The notes under the pieces were generated by a model. It did no database searches and was not told where the DNA came from. It saw nothing but the letters and a program-made list of their open reading frames with translations. Shown one piece after another: positions 55,441-64,000 of a stretch of 64,000 bases of DNA. Position 1 is the first letter of the stretch; every line of letters begins with the position of its first letter. Source of the stretch: Pseudoalteromonas ostreae (lineage in GTDB: Bacteria > Pseudomonadota > Gammaproteobacteria > Enterobacterales > Alteromonadaceae); contig NZ_JAGPYN010000003.1 in NCBI RefSeq assembly GCF_018069805.1, positions 1-64,000 on the forward strand. The letters run 5' to 3'. The position numbers and the translations under genes are program-made.

Positions 55441-56112
55441 TCAAAGCTGAAACTGTTGCTTCAAAATCTGCCCTGTAAAGCTAGTTTTTAAATAAAAACC
55501 ACGGGGTAGGGTTTTAATAATTTGTCCATTCGGGCCAATGGCGTCGGTGACGATTCGGCTATTGGCAGCTTTAGGGCGAATTTGCATCGCATCCCCTAAA
55601 TGCCCGGAAATCTCATCAACACGTCCCAGTGCAATCAGCTCCATTTGCTCTTCCCAGTCTCGCTGTAACTGCGCATCTTGCTCCGCTGAGGGTTGCCATA
55701 AAAAGCCACTGCCAATAGTCCTATCAAACGGTACGATGTCTCGCTCGCCAAGTATGGGCAGCCACAAAACATGATTGAGTTTTTTACGCACATTACTGAG
55801 CTGCCATGTCATACCTGTGACATTTAATAGTGGTGTTACAGAAACAAAAGTAGTCTCTAGTGGTTTGCCTTTATATGAAATAGGTAACGTTTTAAGTTCA
55901 ATCCCGAGCTCTTCAAAATCAGGGGTTGGTTTGGATCCCGCTGTTGCCCCTAATGCATATTCAATCAACTGCCCAGTCCAGCCTTTTTCCTTTAATAAAT
56001 GCTCTGGTGTTTTAAATTGATACTGACTTGCTAGTTGGCCTAATGTCAGTCCTGCAATGTTGCTAACACGTTGCATTAATTCGTTGATTGAATGTGGTTT
56101 TATTGGTTTCAT
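55441..56112 (-). CDS. mutH: DNA mismatch repair endonuclease MutH
   Basis: Nicks the unmethylated strand at hemimethylated GATC sites during mismatch repair. 223 residues. The active-site pattern D-x(n)-E-x-K is seen in TPDFEELGIELKTLP, preceded by LLKEKGWTGQLIEYALGA and followed by the FHRT-like substrate strand (PFDRTIGSGFLWQPS). Its presence restricts the organism to Dam-directed gammaproteobacteria. Convergent with eno. Confidence 0.94.
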   Translation of the reverse strand: MKPIKPHSINELMQRVSNIAGLTLGQLASQYQFKTPEHLLKEKGWTGQLIEYALGATAGSKPTPDFEELGIELKTLPISYKGKPLETTFVSVTPLLNVTGMTWQLSNVRKKLNHVLWLPILGERDIVPFDRTIGSGFLWQPSAEQDAQLQRDWEEQMELIALGRVDEISGHLGDAMQIRPKAANSRIVTDAIGPNGQIIKTLPRGFYLKTSFTGQILKQQFQL

Positions 56113-56539
56113 AGGGGATTATTTGGTTGTATAAATTCACCACTAATGATAGCAAAAGAGTATAACCGTGGATATCTTTGTGTTTGGGTGTTTTTTGTTC
56201 AGGGACGGTTTGCTGTGTTTTTAGGCTAACTGAAACTTGCTATATTTGTACTTAACTTTTTGAATTTAATGATATTAAACTTTTTTATCTACAAGGGGGG
56301 TAGGCTGTGTTGAGAACTTGTTGGGATAAATACATAACTATGAACAATGTTATCCACAGAAACTGTGGAAAAGGCAAGTTATTAGATCTGTTATTGTGGA
56401 TTTGTTTGCAAAATGAGCGGCGCAAACTGAAGTTATGCACAAGCTGTGGGTAAGATGCGTAAAACTCTGAATATTGTTTGCCGTATTGCAGGTAATGTGG
56501 AACAATCATTAAAAATCGACTTACAAATGAGGCACTAAG
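56113..56539. promoter_or_regulatory. mutH-rppH gap with DnaA-box-like cluster
   Basis: A 427-bp gene-free stretch. Between 56350 and 56453 five 9-mers fit or nearly fit the DnaA box TTATNCACA: TTATCCACA (56350-56358, perfect) and TTATGCACA (56433-56441, fits) on the plus strand, and on the minus strand TTTTCCACA (56364-56372), AAATCCACA (56395-56403) and TTACCCACA (56445-56453), each with one or two mismatches. The first 240 bp show only AT-rich sequence, including the mutH promoter. Confidence 0.55.
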
Positions 56540-57061
56540 GTGATTGATGCCGAAGGTTTTCGTGCCAATGTCGGAATTGTAATTTGCAATAATCAGGGAC
56601 AGGTCTTTTGGGCCAGACGTTATGGTCAGCATTCTTGGCAGTTTCCTCAAGGTGGTGTTGATAGTGGCGAAACAGCAGAGCAGACTATGTTTCGTGAGTT
56701 ACACGAAGAAGTCGGCTTGCGCCCTGAAGATGTAGAAATTGTCGCAAGTTCAAAACATTGGTTACGTTATAAATTGCCCAAGCGTTTGATCCGCCGAGAC
56801 TCCAGTCCGGTGTGTATTGGGCAAAAGCAAAAATGGTTTTTATTGAAACTGCGTTGTAAAGACGAAGACGTCAACTTACTAAAAACACATCATCCGGAAT
56901 TTGATGATTGGCGATGGGTAAGTTATTGGTATCCGGTAAGGCAAGTTGTATCGTTTAAGCGCGATGTTTATCGCCGTGTTATGAAAGAATTTGCACCTTT
57001 TGCGATGCCTTTTAATAAACGTGAACAGTCCAAAGATACGTGGCGCCATAAAGGTAAATAA
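56540..57061 (+). CDS. rppH: RNA pyrophosphohydrolase RppH
   Basis: Removes pyrophosphate from mRNA 5' ends to start decay. The start is GTG 56540 with AAGG close by, giving the family's [17 protein letters not shown] opening. The Nudix box is complete ([23 protein letters not shown]), preceded by GQHSWQFPQ. At 173 residues it equals E. coli RppH, with a basic C-terminal tail. It precedes ptsP by 17 bp, the conserved rppH-ptsP order. Confidence 0.96.
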   Translation: MIDAEGFRANVGIVICNNQGQVFWARRYGQHSWQFPQGGVDSGETAEQTMFRELHEEVGLRPEDVEIVASSKHWLRYKLPKRLIRRDSSPVCIGQKQKWFLLKLRCKDEDVNLLKTHHPEFDDWRWVSYWYPVRQVVSFKRDVYRRVMKEFAPFAMPFNKREQSKDTWRHKGK

Positions 57062-57078
57062 TATAAAGGAGCAGTATT

Positions 57079-59352
57079 ATGCTGGCTACACTCAGAGCTA
57101 TTGCCGAGTCCGTTTCGCAACAAGCGAGTTTGGATAGTGCGCTAGCATGTTTTGTTGAAATGGTGAAAGATGCCATGAAAACTGAGTGCTGCTCCATTTA
57201 TTTTGCTGATTACAGTCAGGATAACTTTGTATTAATGGCCACCAGAGGGCTTAATCCCGCAGCTGTGGGTAAATTTAGAATCGGTTTTACCGAAGGTTTA
57301 GTTGGCTTAGTAGCACAACGAGAAGAACCTATTAATATCGCCTTTGCCAAATCTCACCCGCGCTTTAAACTCTCTCCTGAAGTGAATGAAGACGGCTTCA
57401 ACGCATTTTTATCTGTGCCTGTAGTTCATCAAAAAAAAGTGCTGGGCGTAATTGTTGTACAACAAAAAATGGCTCGTGTATTTAGTCAAGATGAAGAGTC
57501 CTTCTTAATTACGTTATCTGCGCAACTCGCGTCGCAATTAGCGCATGCAGAAATCAAAGAAGTACTACGCCAAGATGAGTTTTCCCATCAAACCTCGGTG
57601 CTAAAAGGGGTTTCAAGTGCACCAGGAATTGCGATAGGGCAGGCATTTGTTATTCTGCCGAAACTTGACTTTAAATCGATAGAATTAAAAAAAGACGATA
57701 ACTGTACTGAACAACGCCGCTTATTTACTCAAGCTGTAGCTGCAACCCGCAAAGAATTTAACACCTTGTCGATGACTCTTAGCGACTCTATCCCTAAAGA
57801 AGCGTTGGCAGTGTTTGAGGTGTATCAGCAACTACTGGATGCAAAAAGTTTAGGGCAGAATGTTGAAGCACAGCTGCAAGAGGGCTGGTGTGCAAAAAGT
57901 GCATTGAAAATGGTGATCGAACGATTGATCTCGCAATTCAATGCCATGCAAGACCCTTACATTAAAGAGCGTGCTGTTGATGTAAAAGATATTGGCCTGC
58001 GCGTACTGCATCACCTCGTCAATACTGAGCACGCAGTAAAGAGTTACCCTAAAGATACGGTACTGATCGCTGATGTCTTAACTCCGTCAATGCTTGCAGA
58101 AGTGCCGAAAGGCCACTTAGTTGGCGTAGTGAGTGTTAATGGGGCTGCAAATAGTCATGCGTCAATTTTAACCCGTGCCATGGGGATCCCAGCTATTTGG
58201 GGCATTGAAGATTTACCGCTACTACAGTTTGATGGTAAACCAATGATTTTAGATGCATATGCTGGGCGGTTATATATTTCGCCTTCGCAAATGCTACAAG
58301 ATGAATATTTACAATTACAGCATCAAGAAAGTTTATTAAACGACAAGTTTGTGGCTGAGCAAGAGTGTGATGCAGTGACTTTAGATGGTGAGCATATAAG
58401 TTTGTTGCTCAATGCTGGTTTGGAGCTCAATTCTGAAAAAGCTAACACCAAAGTGTGTGATGGTGTCGGCTTATATCGAACTGAAGCCTGGTTTATGCAA
58501 AAAGGCCAGTTTCCATCACAAATAGAACAAGAGAATTGGTATCGCGAAGTACTAGCCAGTTTTCATCCGGAACCAGTGGTGATGCGTACGCTTGATATTG
58601 GTGGTGATAAAGCACTTGATTACTTTGATATTACAGAAGAAAATCCATTTTTAGGCTGGCGTGGTATACGTGTTACCTTGGATCACCCTGAGTTATTTTT
58701 AGATCAACTAAAAGCCATGGTTAAAGCAAACATTGGTTTAGGTAATTTAAAAATTATGCTGCCAATGATAAGCGGTACCGAAGAGGTTGATGAATCTTTA
58801 GCATTGTTAGAGCAAGCCTATTTTGAACTGGAAGAAAAATACCCAGAGCAAGCCATTGAGCGCCCTGAAATTGGCGTGATGTTAGAAGTCCCTTCAAGTG
58901 TATTTATGCTCCCTGAGTGGTCTAAAAAAGTAGATTTTTGCTCTGTAGGGAGTAATGATTTGACGCAATACTTACTTGCCGTCGATCGTTCTAATGCGCG
59001 TGTTGCTGATTTATTTAATCCCTATCACCCAGCTGTATTAAGAGTATTGCAAAAAGTAGCCACTGAGTGTCAGCAATATGAAATGTCATTTAGTCTGTGT
59101 GGTGAATTAGGTGGCGATCCTGAAGGTGCAATACTGCTGATTGCGATGGGGTATCGACGCTTGAGTATGAACTACTCATCATTAAGTAAAGTTAAATGGG
59201 TATTAAGACGTTTAAAAGCCAGTGATATGGAAGCCTTGTTGGCTGAGTGTTTAGCACAATCTAATGCAAAACAAGTGCTTAGGCTTACGCGTAATTTTAT
59301 GATTGAGCACCAACTCGGTGAATTATTTTATACCCCAAACCAAGCCTCTTAG
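57079..59352 (+). CDS. ptsP: Phosphoenolpyruvate-protein phosphotransferase PtsP (EI-Ntr)
   Basis: First enzyme of the nitrogen-related phosphotransferase chain. 757 residues, with AAAGGAGC before ATG 57079. Residues about 1-165 form a GAF sensor domain (SLDSALACFVEMVKDAM, LVGLVAQREEPINI). From about 175 the EI part follows: SSAPGIAIGQA, the phosphorylated His in NGAANSHASILTRAMGIPA, and the PEP-binding barrel with RTLDIGGDKALDYF, SVGSNDLTQYLLAVDRSN and SLCGELGGDP. The next genes (permease, lgt, thyA) follow closely. Confidence 0.96.
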   Translation: MLATLRAIAESVSQQASLDSALACFVEMVKDAMKTECCSIYFADYSQDNFVLMATRGLNPAAVGKFRIGFTEGLVGLVAQREEPINIAFAKSHPRFKLSPEVNEDGFNAFLSVPVVHQKKVLGVIVVQQKMARVFSQDEESFLITLSAQLASQLAHAEIKEVLRQDEFSHQTSVLKGVSSAPGIAIGQAFVILPKLDFKSIELKKDDNCTEQRRLFTQAVAATRKEFNTLSMTLSDSIPKEALAVFEVYQQLLDAKSLGQNVEAQLQEGWCAKSALKMVIERLISQFNAMQDPYIKERAVDVKDIGLRVLHHLVNTEHAVKSYPKDTVLIADVLTPSMLAEVPKGHLVGVVSVNGAANSHASILTRAMGIPAIWGIEDLPLLQFDGKPMILDAYAGRLYISPSQMLQDEYLQLQHQESLLNDKFVAEQECDAVTLDGEHISLLLNAGLELNSEKANTKVCDGVGLYRTEAWFMQKGQFPSQIEQENWYREVLASFHPEPVVMRTLDIGGDKALDYFDITEENPFLGWRGIRVTLDHPELFLDQLKAMVKANIGLGNLKIMLPMISGTEEVDESLALLEQAYFELEEKYPEQAIERPEIGVMLEVPSSVFMLPEWSKKVDFCSVGSNDLTQYLLAVDRSNARVADLFNPYHPAVLRVLQKVATECQQYEMSFSLCGELGGDPEGAILLIAMGYRRLSMNYSSLSKVKWVLRRLKASDMEALLAECLAQSNAKQVLRLTRNFMIEHQLGELFYTPNQAS

Positions 59353-59432
59353 TAGCTTAAACGAGTGCTGTAAAGATTCGATATAATCGATTAGTATATG
59401 CATATAATGAATCTAATTTATAAGAGTGTACG

Positions 59433-60242
59433 ATGCATGATTTAGTCATCCTGATTATCAGCTGCGCGTTATTAGGGTGTGTGGTTGGCTTTTTAGCTGG
59501 GTTATTAGGTATTGGCGGTGGGTTGATTATTGTGCCAGTGCTGAGTTCATTGTTAGTGCATTTTAATGTTGTTGCGGTTGATCATGTATTGGTTATTGCT
59601 ATTGCTACCTCCCTTGCTTCTATTTTATTCACTTCAACGTCATCTGCATTAGCGCACCATAAGAATCAAAATGTGCCATGGGAAATTGCGCCTTGGGTTA
59701 TGTCTGGTGTGGGGCTTGGTGCTTTGATCAGCGGCTTTGCAGCGAGCTTAATTCCTGAACAATTATTACGTATTGTATTTGCTGTCAGCGTAGTCTTTAT
59801 TGCTGCCCGTATGGTGTTGTCTGCTCGTAATAAACCTGTCGCGGTCAAATCGATGCCAAGTGGCCCGATAATTGGCGCTATTAGTGCCGTTATGGGCGGA
59901 TTATCCGGTTTGATTGGTATTGGTGGTGGTGCACTGATTGTGCCGCTACTGCATTATTTTTCGGTGGATATTAAAAAAGCGATCGGTTGTGCTGCGGCGT
60001 GTGGAATAGTGATAGCGCTATTTGGCTCGGTGGGATATATCAGCGCCGGTTGGCAAGTAACCGATTTACAACATGGCTTTGCAGGTTTTGTGTATTTACC
60101 GGCATTATTAGGTATAGTAATAACCTCGTGGTTTATGGCGCCAGTTGGGGCTAAAGCAACGCATTACTTACCTGTTTCAACGATAAAAAAAGTGTTCGCG
60201 GTGTTACTGATTATTATCGCGCTTCAAATGGTTTTTAGTTAA
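59433..60242 (+). CDS. TauE/SafE-family permease
   Basis: A 269-residue membrane protein with about eight helices and the two characteristic glycine-rich repeats ([18 protein letters not shown] near residue 22 and [18 protein letters not shown] near 155). The family moves sulphite, sulphonates or other organic anions; the substrate is unknown here. It lies between ptsP and lgt, 11 bp before lgt. Confidence 0.9.
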   Translation: MHDLVILIISCALLGCVVGFLAGLLGIGGGLIIVPVLSSLLVHFNVVAVDHVLVIAIATSLASILFTSTSSALAHHKNQNVPWEIAPWVMSGVGLGALISGFAASLIPEQLLRIVFAVSVVFIAARMVLSARNKPVAVKSMPSGPIIGAISAVMGGLSGLIGIGGGALIVPLLHYFSVDIKKAIGCAAACGIVIALFGSVGYISAGWQVTDLQHGFAGFVYLPALLGIVITSWFMAPVGAKATHYLPVSTIKKVFAVLLIIIALQMVFS

Positions 60243-60253
60243 GGTTTAATTTT

Positions 60254-61057
60254 ATGGCACTTGAATTTCCAGAGATCGATCCGATCATTTTCACTGTTGG
60301 TCCTCTGAGCGTACGGTGGTACGGTTTGATGTATTTAATTGGTTTTGCTTTTGCCATGTGGTGGGCAAATAGGCAAGCAGCTAAACCAGGCTCGGGTTGG
60401 ACAAAAGAACAAGTCAGTGATTTACTTTTTTACGGCATGCTCGGGGTTATTCTGGGTGGGCGGATTGGCTATGTACTGTTTTATCAATTTAGTTACTTTT
60501 TAGAAAATCCACTGTATTTATTTAGAATCGATCAAGGTGGTATGTCTTTCCACGGTGGCACTTTAGGGGTGATAACCGCTATTTGTGTGTTTGCCTGGAC
60601 ACGTAAAAAACAGTTACTTGCAGTGGGTGATTTTGTTGCACCGCTAGTGCCGGTTGGTCTTTTAGCTGGACGTATTGGTAACTTTATTAACGGCGAATTA
60701 TGGGGCAGAACTACCGATGTGCCGTGGGCTATGGTATTCCCAAATGGTGGGCCACTGGCGCGTCATCCTTCACAGTTGTATGAAGCCTTTTTAGAAGGCT
60801 TCGTGCTGTTTATTATTTTGTATGTGTTTACTAAAAAGCCGCGTCCGGCGGGAAGTGTCGGCGGATTATTTTTACTATGCTATGGGGTATTTAGATTCTG
60901 CGTTGAATATGTGCGTGAACCAGATGCACAATTAGGATTGTTTGCTGATTTTATATCAATGGGTCAAATATTGTCATTGCCAATGGTCATTGCTGGTCTT
61001 GGTTTGATAATATGGGCATATAAAAAGCCACAGCCTGCTGTGGCAAGTAAAGCATAA
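60254..61057 (+). CDS. lgt: Prolipoprotein diacylglyceryl transferase
   Basis: Adds diacylglycerol to lipoprotein cysteines, which this window's many lipoproteins need. 267 residues with seven membrane helices. Family marks: [39 protein letters not shown], the signature [20 protein letters not shown], and [13 protein letters not shown]. Followed by thyA after 14 bp, as in E. coli. Confidence 0.97.
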   Translation: MALEFPEIDPIIFTVGPLSVRWYGLMYLIGFAFAMWWANRQAAKPGSGWTKEQVSDLLFYGMLGVILGGRIGYVLFYQFSYFLENPLYLFRIDQGGMSFHGGTLGVITAICVFAWTRKKQLLAVGDFVAPLVPVGLLAGRIGNFINGELWGRTTDVPWAMVFPNGGPLARHPSQLYEAFLEGFVLFIILYVFTKKPRPAGSVGGLFLLCYGVFRFCVEYVREPDAQLGLFADFISMGQILSLPMVIAGLGLIIWAYKKPQPAVASKA

Positions 61058-61071
61058 AAAAGAAGCGAATA

Positions 61072-61923
61072 ATGAAACAATATTTAGAGTTATGTCAGCG
61101 CATTGTTGATGAAGGTATCTGGGTTGAGAATAAACGTACAGGAACGCGTTGTTTAACAGTCATTAATGCAGAGCTTGAATACGACGTTGCGAACAACAAG
61201 TTCCCAATGATCACCACTCGAAAAAGTTATTACAAAGCTGCCATTGCAGAGCTATTGGGTTATCTTAGAGGTTATAGTAGCGCAGCGCAATTTCGCGACA
61301 TAGGTTGTATGACATGGGATGCCAACGCTAATGAAAACCAAGCATGGTTAAATAATCCAAACCGTAAAGGTGAGGACGACATGGGCCGCGTGTATGGTGT
61401 ACAAGCCCGAGATTGGCAGCGCCCTGATGGCACACCGTTAGATCAGCTAAAAAAGGTCATTGAAAATTTAAAAAATGGTGTGGATGACAGAGGTGAGATC
61501 ATCACTTTTTACAATCCCGGTGAGTTTGAGTTAGGGTGTTTACGACCATGCATGCATACGCATACTTTTTCGCTTCTTGGCGATACGCTTTATTTAACCT
61601 CGTATCAGCGTAGTTGTGATGTACCGCTTGGTTTGAACTTTAATCAAATTCAATGTTTTGTATTGCTTGCACTGGTTGCGCAGATCACCGGTCACAAAGC
61701 CGGTAAGGCCTATCATAAAATCGTTAATGCCCATATTTATGAGAACCAACTGGAATTAATGCGTGATGTGCAGTTACAGCGAGAGCCATTTGCATCACCT
61801 ACGCTTACGATTAATCCAAAGATTAAATCACTCGAAGATATCGAAACGTGGGTCACCCGTGATGACTTTGAGGTAAATGGCTATCAATGCCACGACGCAA
61901 TTAAATACCCATTTTCAGTGTAA
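61072..61923 (+). CDS. thyA: Thymidylate synthase
   Basis: Methylates dUMP to dTMP using methylene-tetrahydrofolate. 283 residues, in the longer of the known length classes. Recognisable are [52 protein letters not shown], the active-site Cys in [13 protein letters not shown] (more often LxPCH), [18 protein letters not shown] and [15 protein letters not shown]. The Cys context is unusual (PCMH), but the rest is canonical. Confidence 0.95.
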   Translation: MKQYLELCQRIVDEGIWVENKRTGTRCLTVINAELEYDVANNKFPMITTRKSYYKAAIAELLGYLRGYSSAAQFRDIGCMTWDANANENQAWLNNPNRKGEDDMGRVYGVQARDWQRPDGTPLDQLKKVIENLKNGVDDRGEIITFYNPGEFELGCLRPCMHTHTFSLLGDTLYLTSYQRSCDVPLGLNFNQIQCFVLLALVAQITGHKAGKAYHKIVNAHIYENQLELMRDVQLQREPFASPTLTINPKIKSLEDIETWVTRDDFEVNGYQCHDAIKYPFSV

Positions 61924-61958
61924 CAATTAATAAGCATTATAGTTTTAAGGAGAGAATA

Positions 61959-62837
61959 ATGAAAGCAGTGATCCCAGTCGCAGGACTTGGCACCCGTATG
62001 TTGCCAGCGACTAAAGCTATTCCAAAAGAGATGTTACCAGTTGTAGATAAGCCCTTGATTCAATATGTAGTTAATGAAGCGGTTGCTGCGGGTATTAAAG
62101 AAATTGTATTAGTGACTCACTCGAGTAAAAACTCGATTGAAAACCATTTTGATACCAGCTTTGAGTTAGAAGCAACGCTAGAGAAGCGGGTAAAGCGTCA
62201 GTTACTTGCTGAAGTACAAGCTATTTGCCCTAAAGACGTGACAATTATTCACGTTCGCCAAGGTGAAGCAAAAGGCTTAGGGCACGCAATTAACTGCGCA
62301 GCGCCAATTATTGGTAACGAACCGTTTGTGGTTATTTTACCTGATGTGATCATAGATGATGTTGAAAGTAATCTTAAAAAAGATAATTTAGCTGAAATGA
62401 TTACTCGCTTTAATACAAACGGCGAAAGCCAAATAATGGTTGAGCCTGTGCCAATGGAGGATGTTGATAAGTTTGGTGTGGTCGATTTAGGCGACGTAAA
62501 GCTTGAACAAGGGCAAAGCGCAGCGATCCTCAATATGGTTGAAAAACCTCCAGTGCATAGCGCACCATCAAATTTGGCTGTGGTAGGTCGTTATGTGCTA
62601 AGTAAAAATATTTGGCCATTACTTGCAAAAACTCCCGCAGGCGCCGGCGACGAAATTCAGTTAACAGACGCAATTGCGATGCTAATGGAAAAAGAATCTG
62701 TTGCTGCTTATGCGATAAAAGGACGCAGTCATGATTGTGGTAGCAAGCTTGGTTATTTAAAAGCGACTATTGAGTTTGCACTGCGTCGTGATGAATTTAA
62801 AGATGAACTAAGTGATTTTATTAAAACCTTAGTTTAA
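61959..62837 (+). CDS. galU: UTP-glucose-1-phosphate uridylyltransferase
   Basis: Makes UDP-glucose for surface polysaccharides. 292 residues. N-terminal nucleotide-binding motif [20 protein letters not shown] with [15 protein letters not shown], the later [20 protein letters not shown] and [10 protein letters not shown], and ending with [24 protein letters not shown] precedes ATG 61959. A terminator follows at 62862. Confidence 0.97.
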   Translation: MKAVIPVAGLGTRMLPATKAIPKEMLPVVDKPLIQYVVNEAVAAGIKEIVLVTHSSKNSIENHFDTSFELEATLEKRVKRQLLAEVQAICPKDVTIIHVRQGEAKGLGHAINCAAPIIGNEPFVVILPDVIIDDVESNLKKDNLAEMITRFNTNGESQIMVEPVPMEDVDKFGVVDLGDVKLEQGQSAAILNMVEKPPVHSAPSNLAVVGRYVLSKNIWPLLAKTPAGAGDEIQLTDAIAMLMEKESVAAYAIKGRSHDCGSKLGYLKATIEFALRRDEFKDELSDFIKTLV

Positions 62838-62861
62838 GCTCCTTTATTGAGCCTAACTTAT

Positions 62862-62886
62862 AAAAGTGCCTTAGTGGCACTTTTTT
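62862..62886 (+). terminator. Terminator after galU
   Basis: Perfect 9-bp stem AAAAGTGCC/GGCACTTTT with a five-base loop and a six-T tract overlapping the stem end. Confidence 0.85.
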
Positions 62887-62899
62887 ATTGCTTAAAATC

Positions 62900-62928
62900 C
62901 TGAAACTGGCACTGACTTTGCTTATAAT
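62900..62928 (+). promoter_or_regulatory. Probable promoter of the SPOR-like lipoprotein gene
   Basis: CTGAAA and TATAAT separated by 17 bp, ending 31 bp before the ATG at 62959. The -10 is perfect; the -35 matches TTGACA at four of six. Confidence 0.5.
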
Positions 62929-62958
62929 ACGGCATTATTTATTTTGTGATGCTAACAG

Positions 62959-63591
62959 ATGATGTGTTTTAAAAAGCAAGCTTGGTATACCACAGTGTTG
63001 ATTACAGCAACTGTCTGGCTTAGTGGGTGCAGTAGTATTAATGCTAACTCTGTGGAACAGCAGCCTGCATTAATTTCTGATCAACAAGTCAAAGAGTATG
63101 TTCAGCAATGGCACTCGCAACAAGAGAGTATAACTCGTTTAGCTGCGATGGAGGAAGACTTGCAACTGTTAATAATGGCACTTTCCTCTCAAACTGATAT
63201 TGCAGAAAATCCAGCAGTGCTTCGCGAAGATAATGTTACTGTTGCTCATTATGCTGAAAAAATACAGACCCCTGATACTGCTAACTCCTCAAAAACTATC
63301 GAAAACCGCCCTTTGCCACTGTATGGCAACTCACTGCCAGGCGCGCAACTTGGGCTGTATTTAAAACCACAGAGAGTGAGAACGCAAATAGCAAGGTTGC
63401 AGCAACAATATCCGCAGGCATTTAGCCAATTAGATTTTGTAATGACAGAGCGTCACAATAAAGGCGTTACCTTGTATGGACTGCGTGTTGGGCCATTTCA
63501 AAATTATACCGAGGCCAATCTATTTTGTTCATTAGCACAAAATTTAGGCCAAAAATGCCTGAGTGCCCCATTTGTTGGTCAGCCTTTGTAA
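62959..63591 (+). CDS. Lipoprotein with SPOR-like C-terminus
   Basis: A 210-residue protein with a lipoprotein signal (ITATVWLSGCSS, Cys near 24). The middle is helical (QQVKEYVQQWHSQQESITRL). The C-terminal 70 residues resemble a SPOR domain, which binds denuded peptidoglycan: GLYLKPQRVRTQIARLQQQY and LYGLRVGPFQNYTEANLFC. It would sit on a periplasmic membrane face and touch the wall. A terminal position in the galU neighbourhood gives no further hint. Confidence 0.75.
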   Translation: MMCFKKQAWYTTVLITATVWLSGCSSINANSVEQQPALISDQQVKEYVQQWHSQQESITRLAAMEEDLQLLIMALSSQTDIAENPAVLREDNVTVAHYAEKIQTPDTANSSKTIENRPLPLYGNSLPGAQLGLYLKPQRVRTQIARLQQQYPQAFSQLDFVMTERHNKGVTLYGLRVGPFQNYTEANLFCSLAQNLGQKCLSAPFVGQPL

Positions 63592-63709
63592 TTAAATAAG
63601 CTATTTATCTGATTTTTCAGTAATTAATCTTAAAGTAATTGTTCTAATTGCCGATAAATCTTATGATAGGGATCTATATGGTAATACCCCATTTTTATAA
63701 GGATTTTAC

Positions 63710-64000
63710 ATGAGATTATCTTCAACTCTTCTGGCAGCAGCAGCGACAGCAAGCTCATTTGCTAGTTATGCTACTACCGAAAGCTTTGATGCGAAAGTTA
63801 AAGTGCAAAATACTGTCGTTTTAGCCAAAGGAAATGACTTAGATTTTGGTACAATTCGAGCGGTTGCAGATCCAGACGGTAATAATCAAGCTACATTGGT
63901 TATCAACCCTGAGCCTACAGCAAGTCCTGTATCGTCTAGAACTGATAACGTACCTGCTATTATTTCAATAATAGAGCAAGGTTCGCCTGCATCTTTTACA
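63710..64000 (+). CDS. Secreted protein with DUF4402-like start, partial
   Basis: ATG 63710 with AAGGA upstream opens a frame that runs off the window end, 97 codons seen. A signal peptide (LLAAAATASSFASYA) is followed by KVKVQNTVVLAKGNDLDFGT, the typical beginning of DUF4402 proteins, surface or secreted beta-rich proteins of unknown role. The 3' part is outside the window. Confidence 0.7.
   Translation, partial: MRLSSTLLAAAATASSFASYATTESFDAKVKVQNTVVLAKGNDLDFGTIRAVADPDGNNQATLVINPEPTASPVSSRTDNVPAIISIIEQGSPASFT

Overview
The window looks like a chromosomal segment of a marine gammaproteobacterium of the Alteromonadales, most likely Pseudoalteromonas or a close relative. This is inferred from the AT-rich base composition, the conserved orders recX-alaS-csrA, rlmD-relA-mazG-pyrG-eno and rppH-ptsP-(permease)-lgt-thyA-galU, the presence of mutH and a BarA kinase, and an Oar-like TonB receptor. 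No database search was possible; the genus is an inference.

0-2 kb: three identical tRNA-Arg(ACG) genes in a tandem array, flanked by two decayed 3' tRNA halves carrying the same lesion, with small terminators. The array runs into an uncharacterised lipoprotein gene whose natural start may have been altered.

2-19.5 kb: a peptidoglycan-fragment scavenging locus. In order it has a broken lipoprotein gene, NlpC/P60 endopeptidase, L-Ala-D/L-Glu epimerase, L,D-transpeptidase-fold lipoprotein, Na+/solute symporter, a relic of a BadF-type amino-sugar kinase, MurQ etherase, a NamZ (DUF1343) exo-muramidase lipoprotein, a large Oar-like TonB-dependent receptor, an RpiR/MurR-like regulator, an AmpD-like amidase fused to a serine beta-lactamase-like domain, and an NhaC-family transporter. 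Together they could cut muropeptides outside the cell, import the pieces, and split MurNAc-6P and the stem dipeptide. A 21-bp palindrome before the symporter, and a partial copy before the first gene, are candidate operators for the RpiR regulator.

19.5-24 kb: a LytTR membrane regulator divergent from a secreted alpha/beta hydrolase, with paired LytTR-type boxes between them; then an AraC regulator and an AhpD-like protein.

24-32.5 kb: an accessory island. It holds remnants of a Tn5/IS50-like element and an ISAs1-family element, a repeated composite block flanking a frameshifted gene plus lipoprotein, relic copies of the 3' end of the neighbouring membrane-protein gene, and a tight three-gene operon (DUF262 protein, DUF3696-type ATPase, unknown protein with a phospholipase-D-like motif). 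The operon looks like a defence module and is the best candidate here for an undescribed system.

32.5-43 kb: a TonB / short ECF sigma / membrane-protein operon in which the sigma factor lacks region 4, a LysR regulator, ribA, recX-alaS-csrA and small hypotheticals.

43-64 kb: mostly core genes: a metallophosphatase-like protein, a response-regulator pseudogene, BarA, RlmD, RelA, MazG, PyrG, enolase, MutH, RppH, PtsP, a TauE-type permease, Lgt, ThyA, GalU, a SPOR-like lipoprotein and, at the edge, a partial DUF4402-like secreted protein. A cluster of DnaA-box-like 9-mers lies between mutH and rppH.
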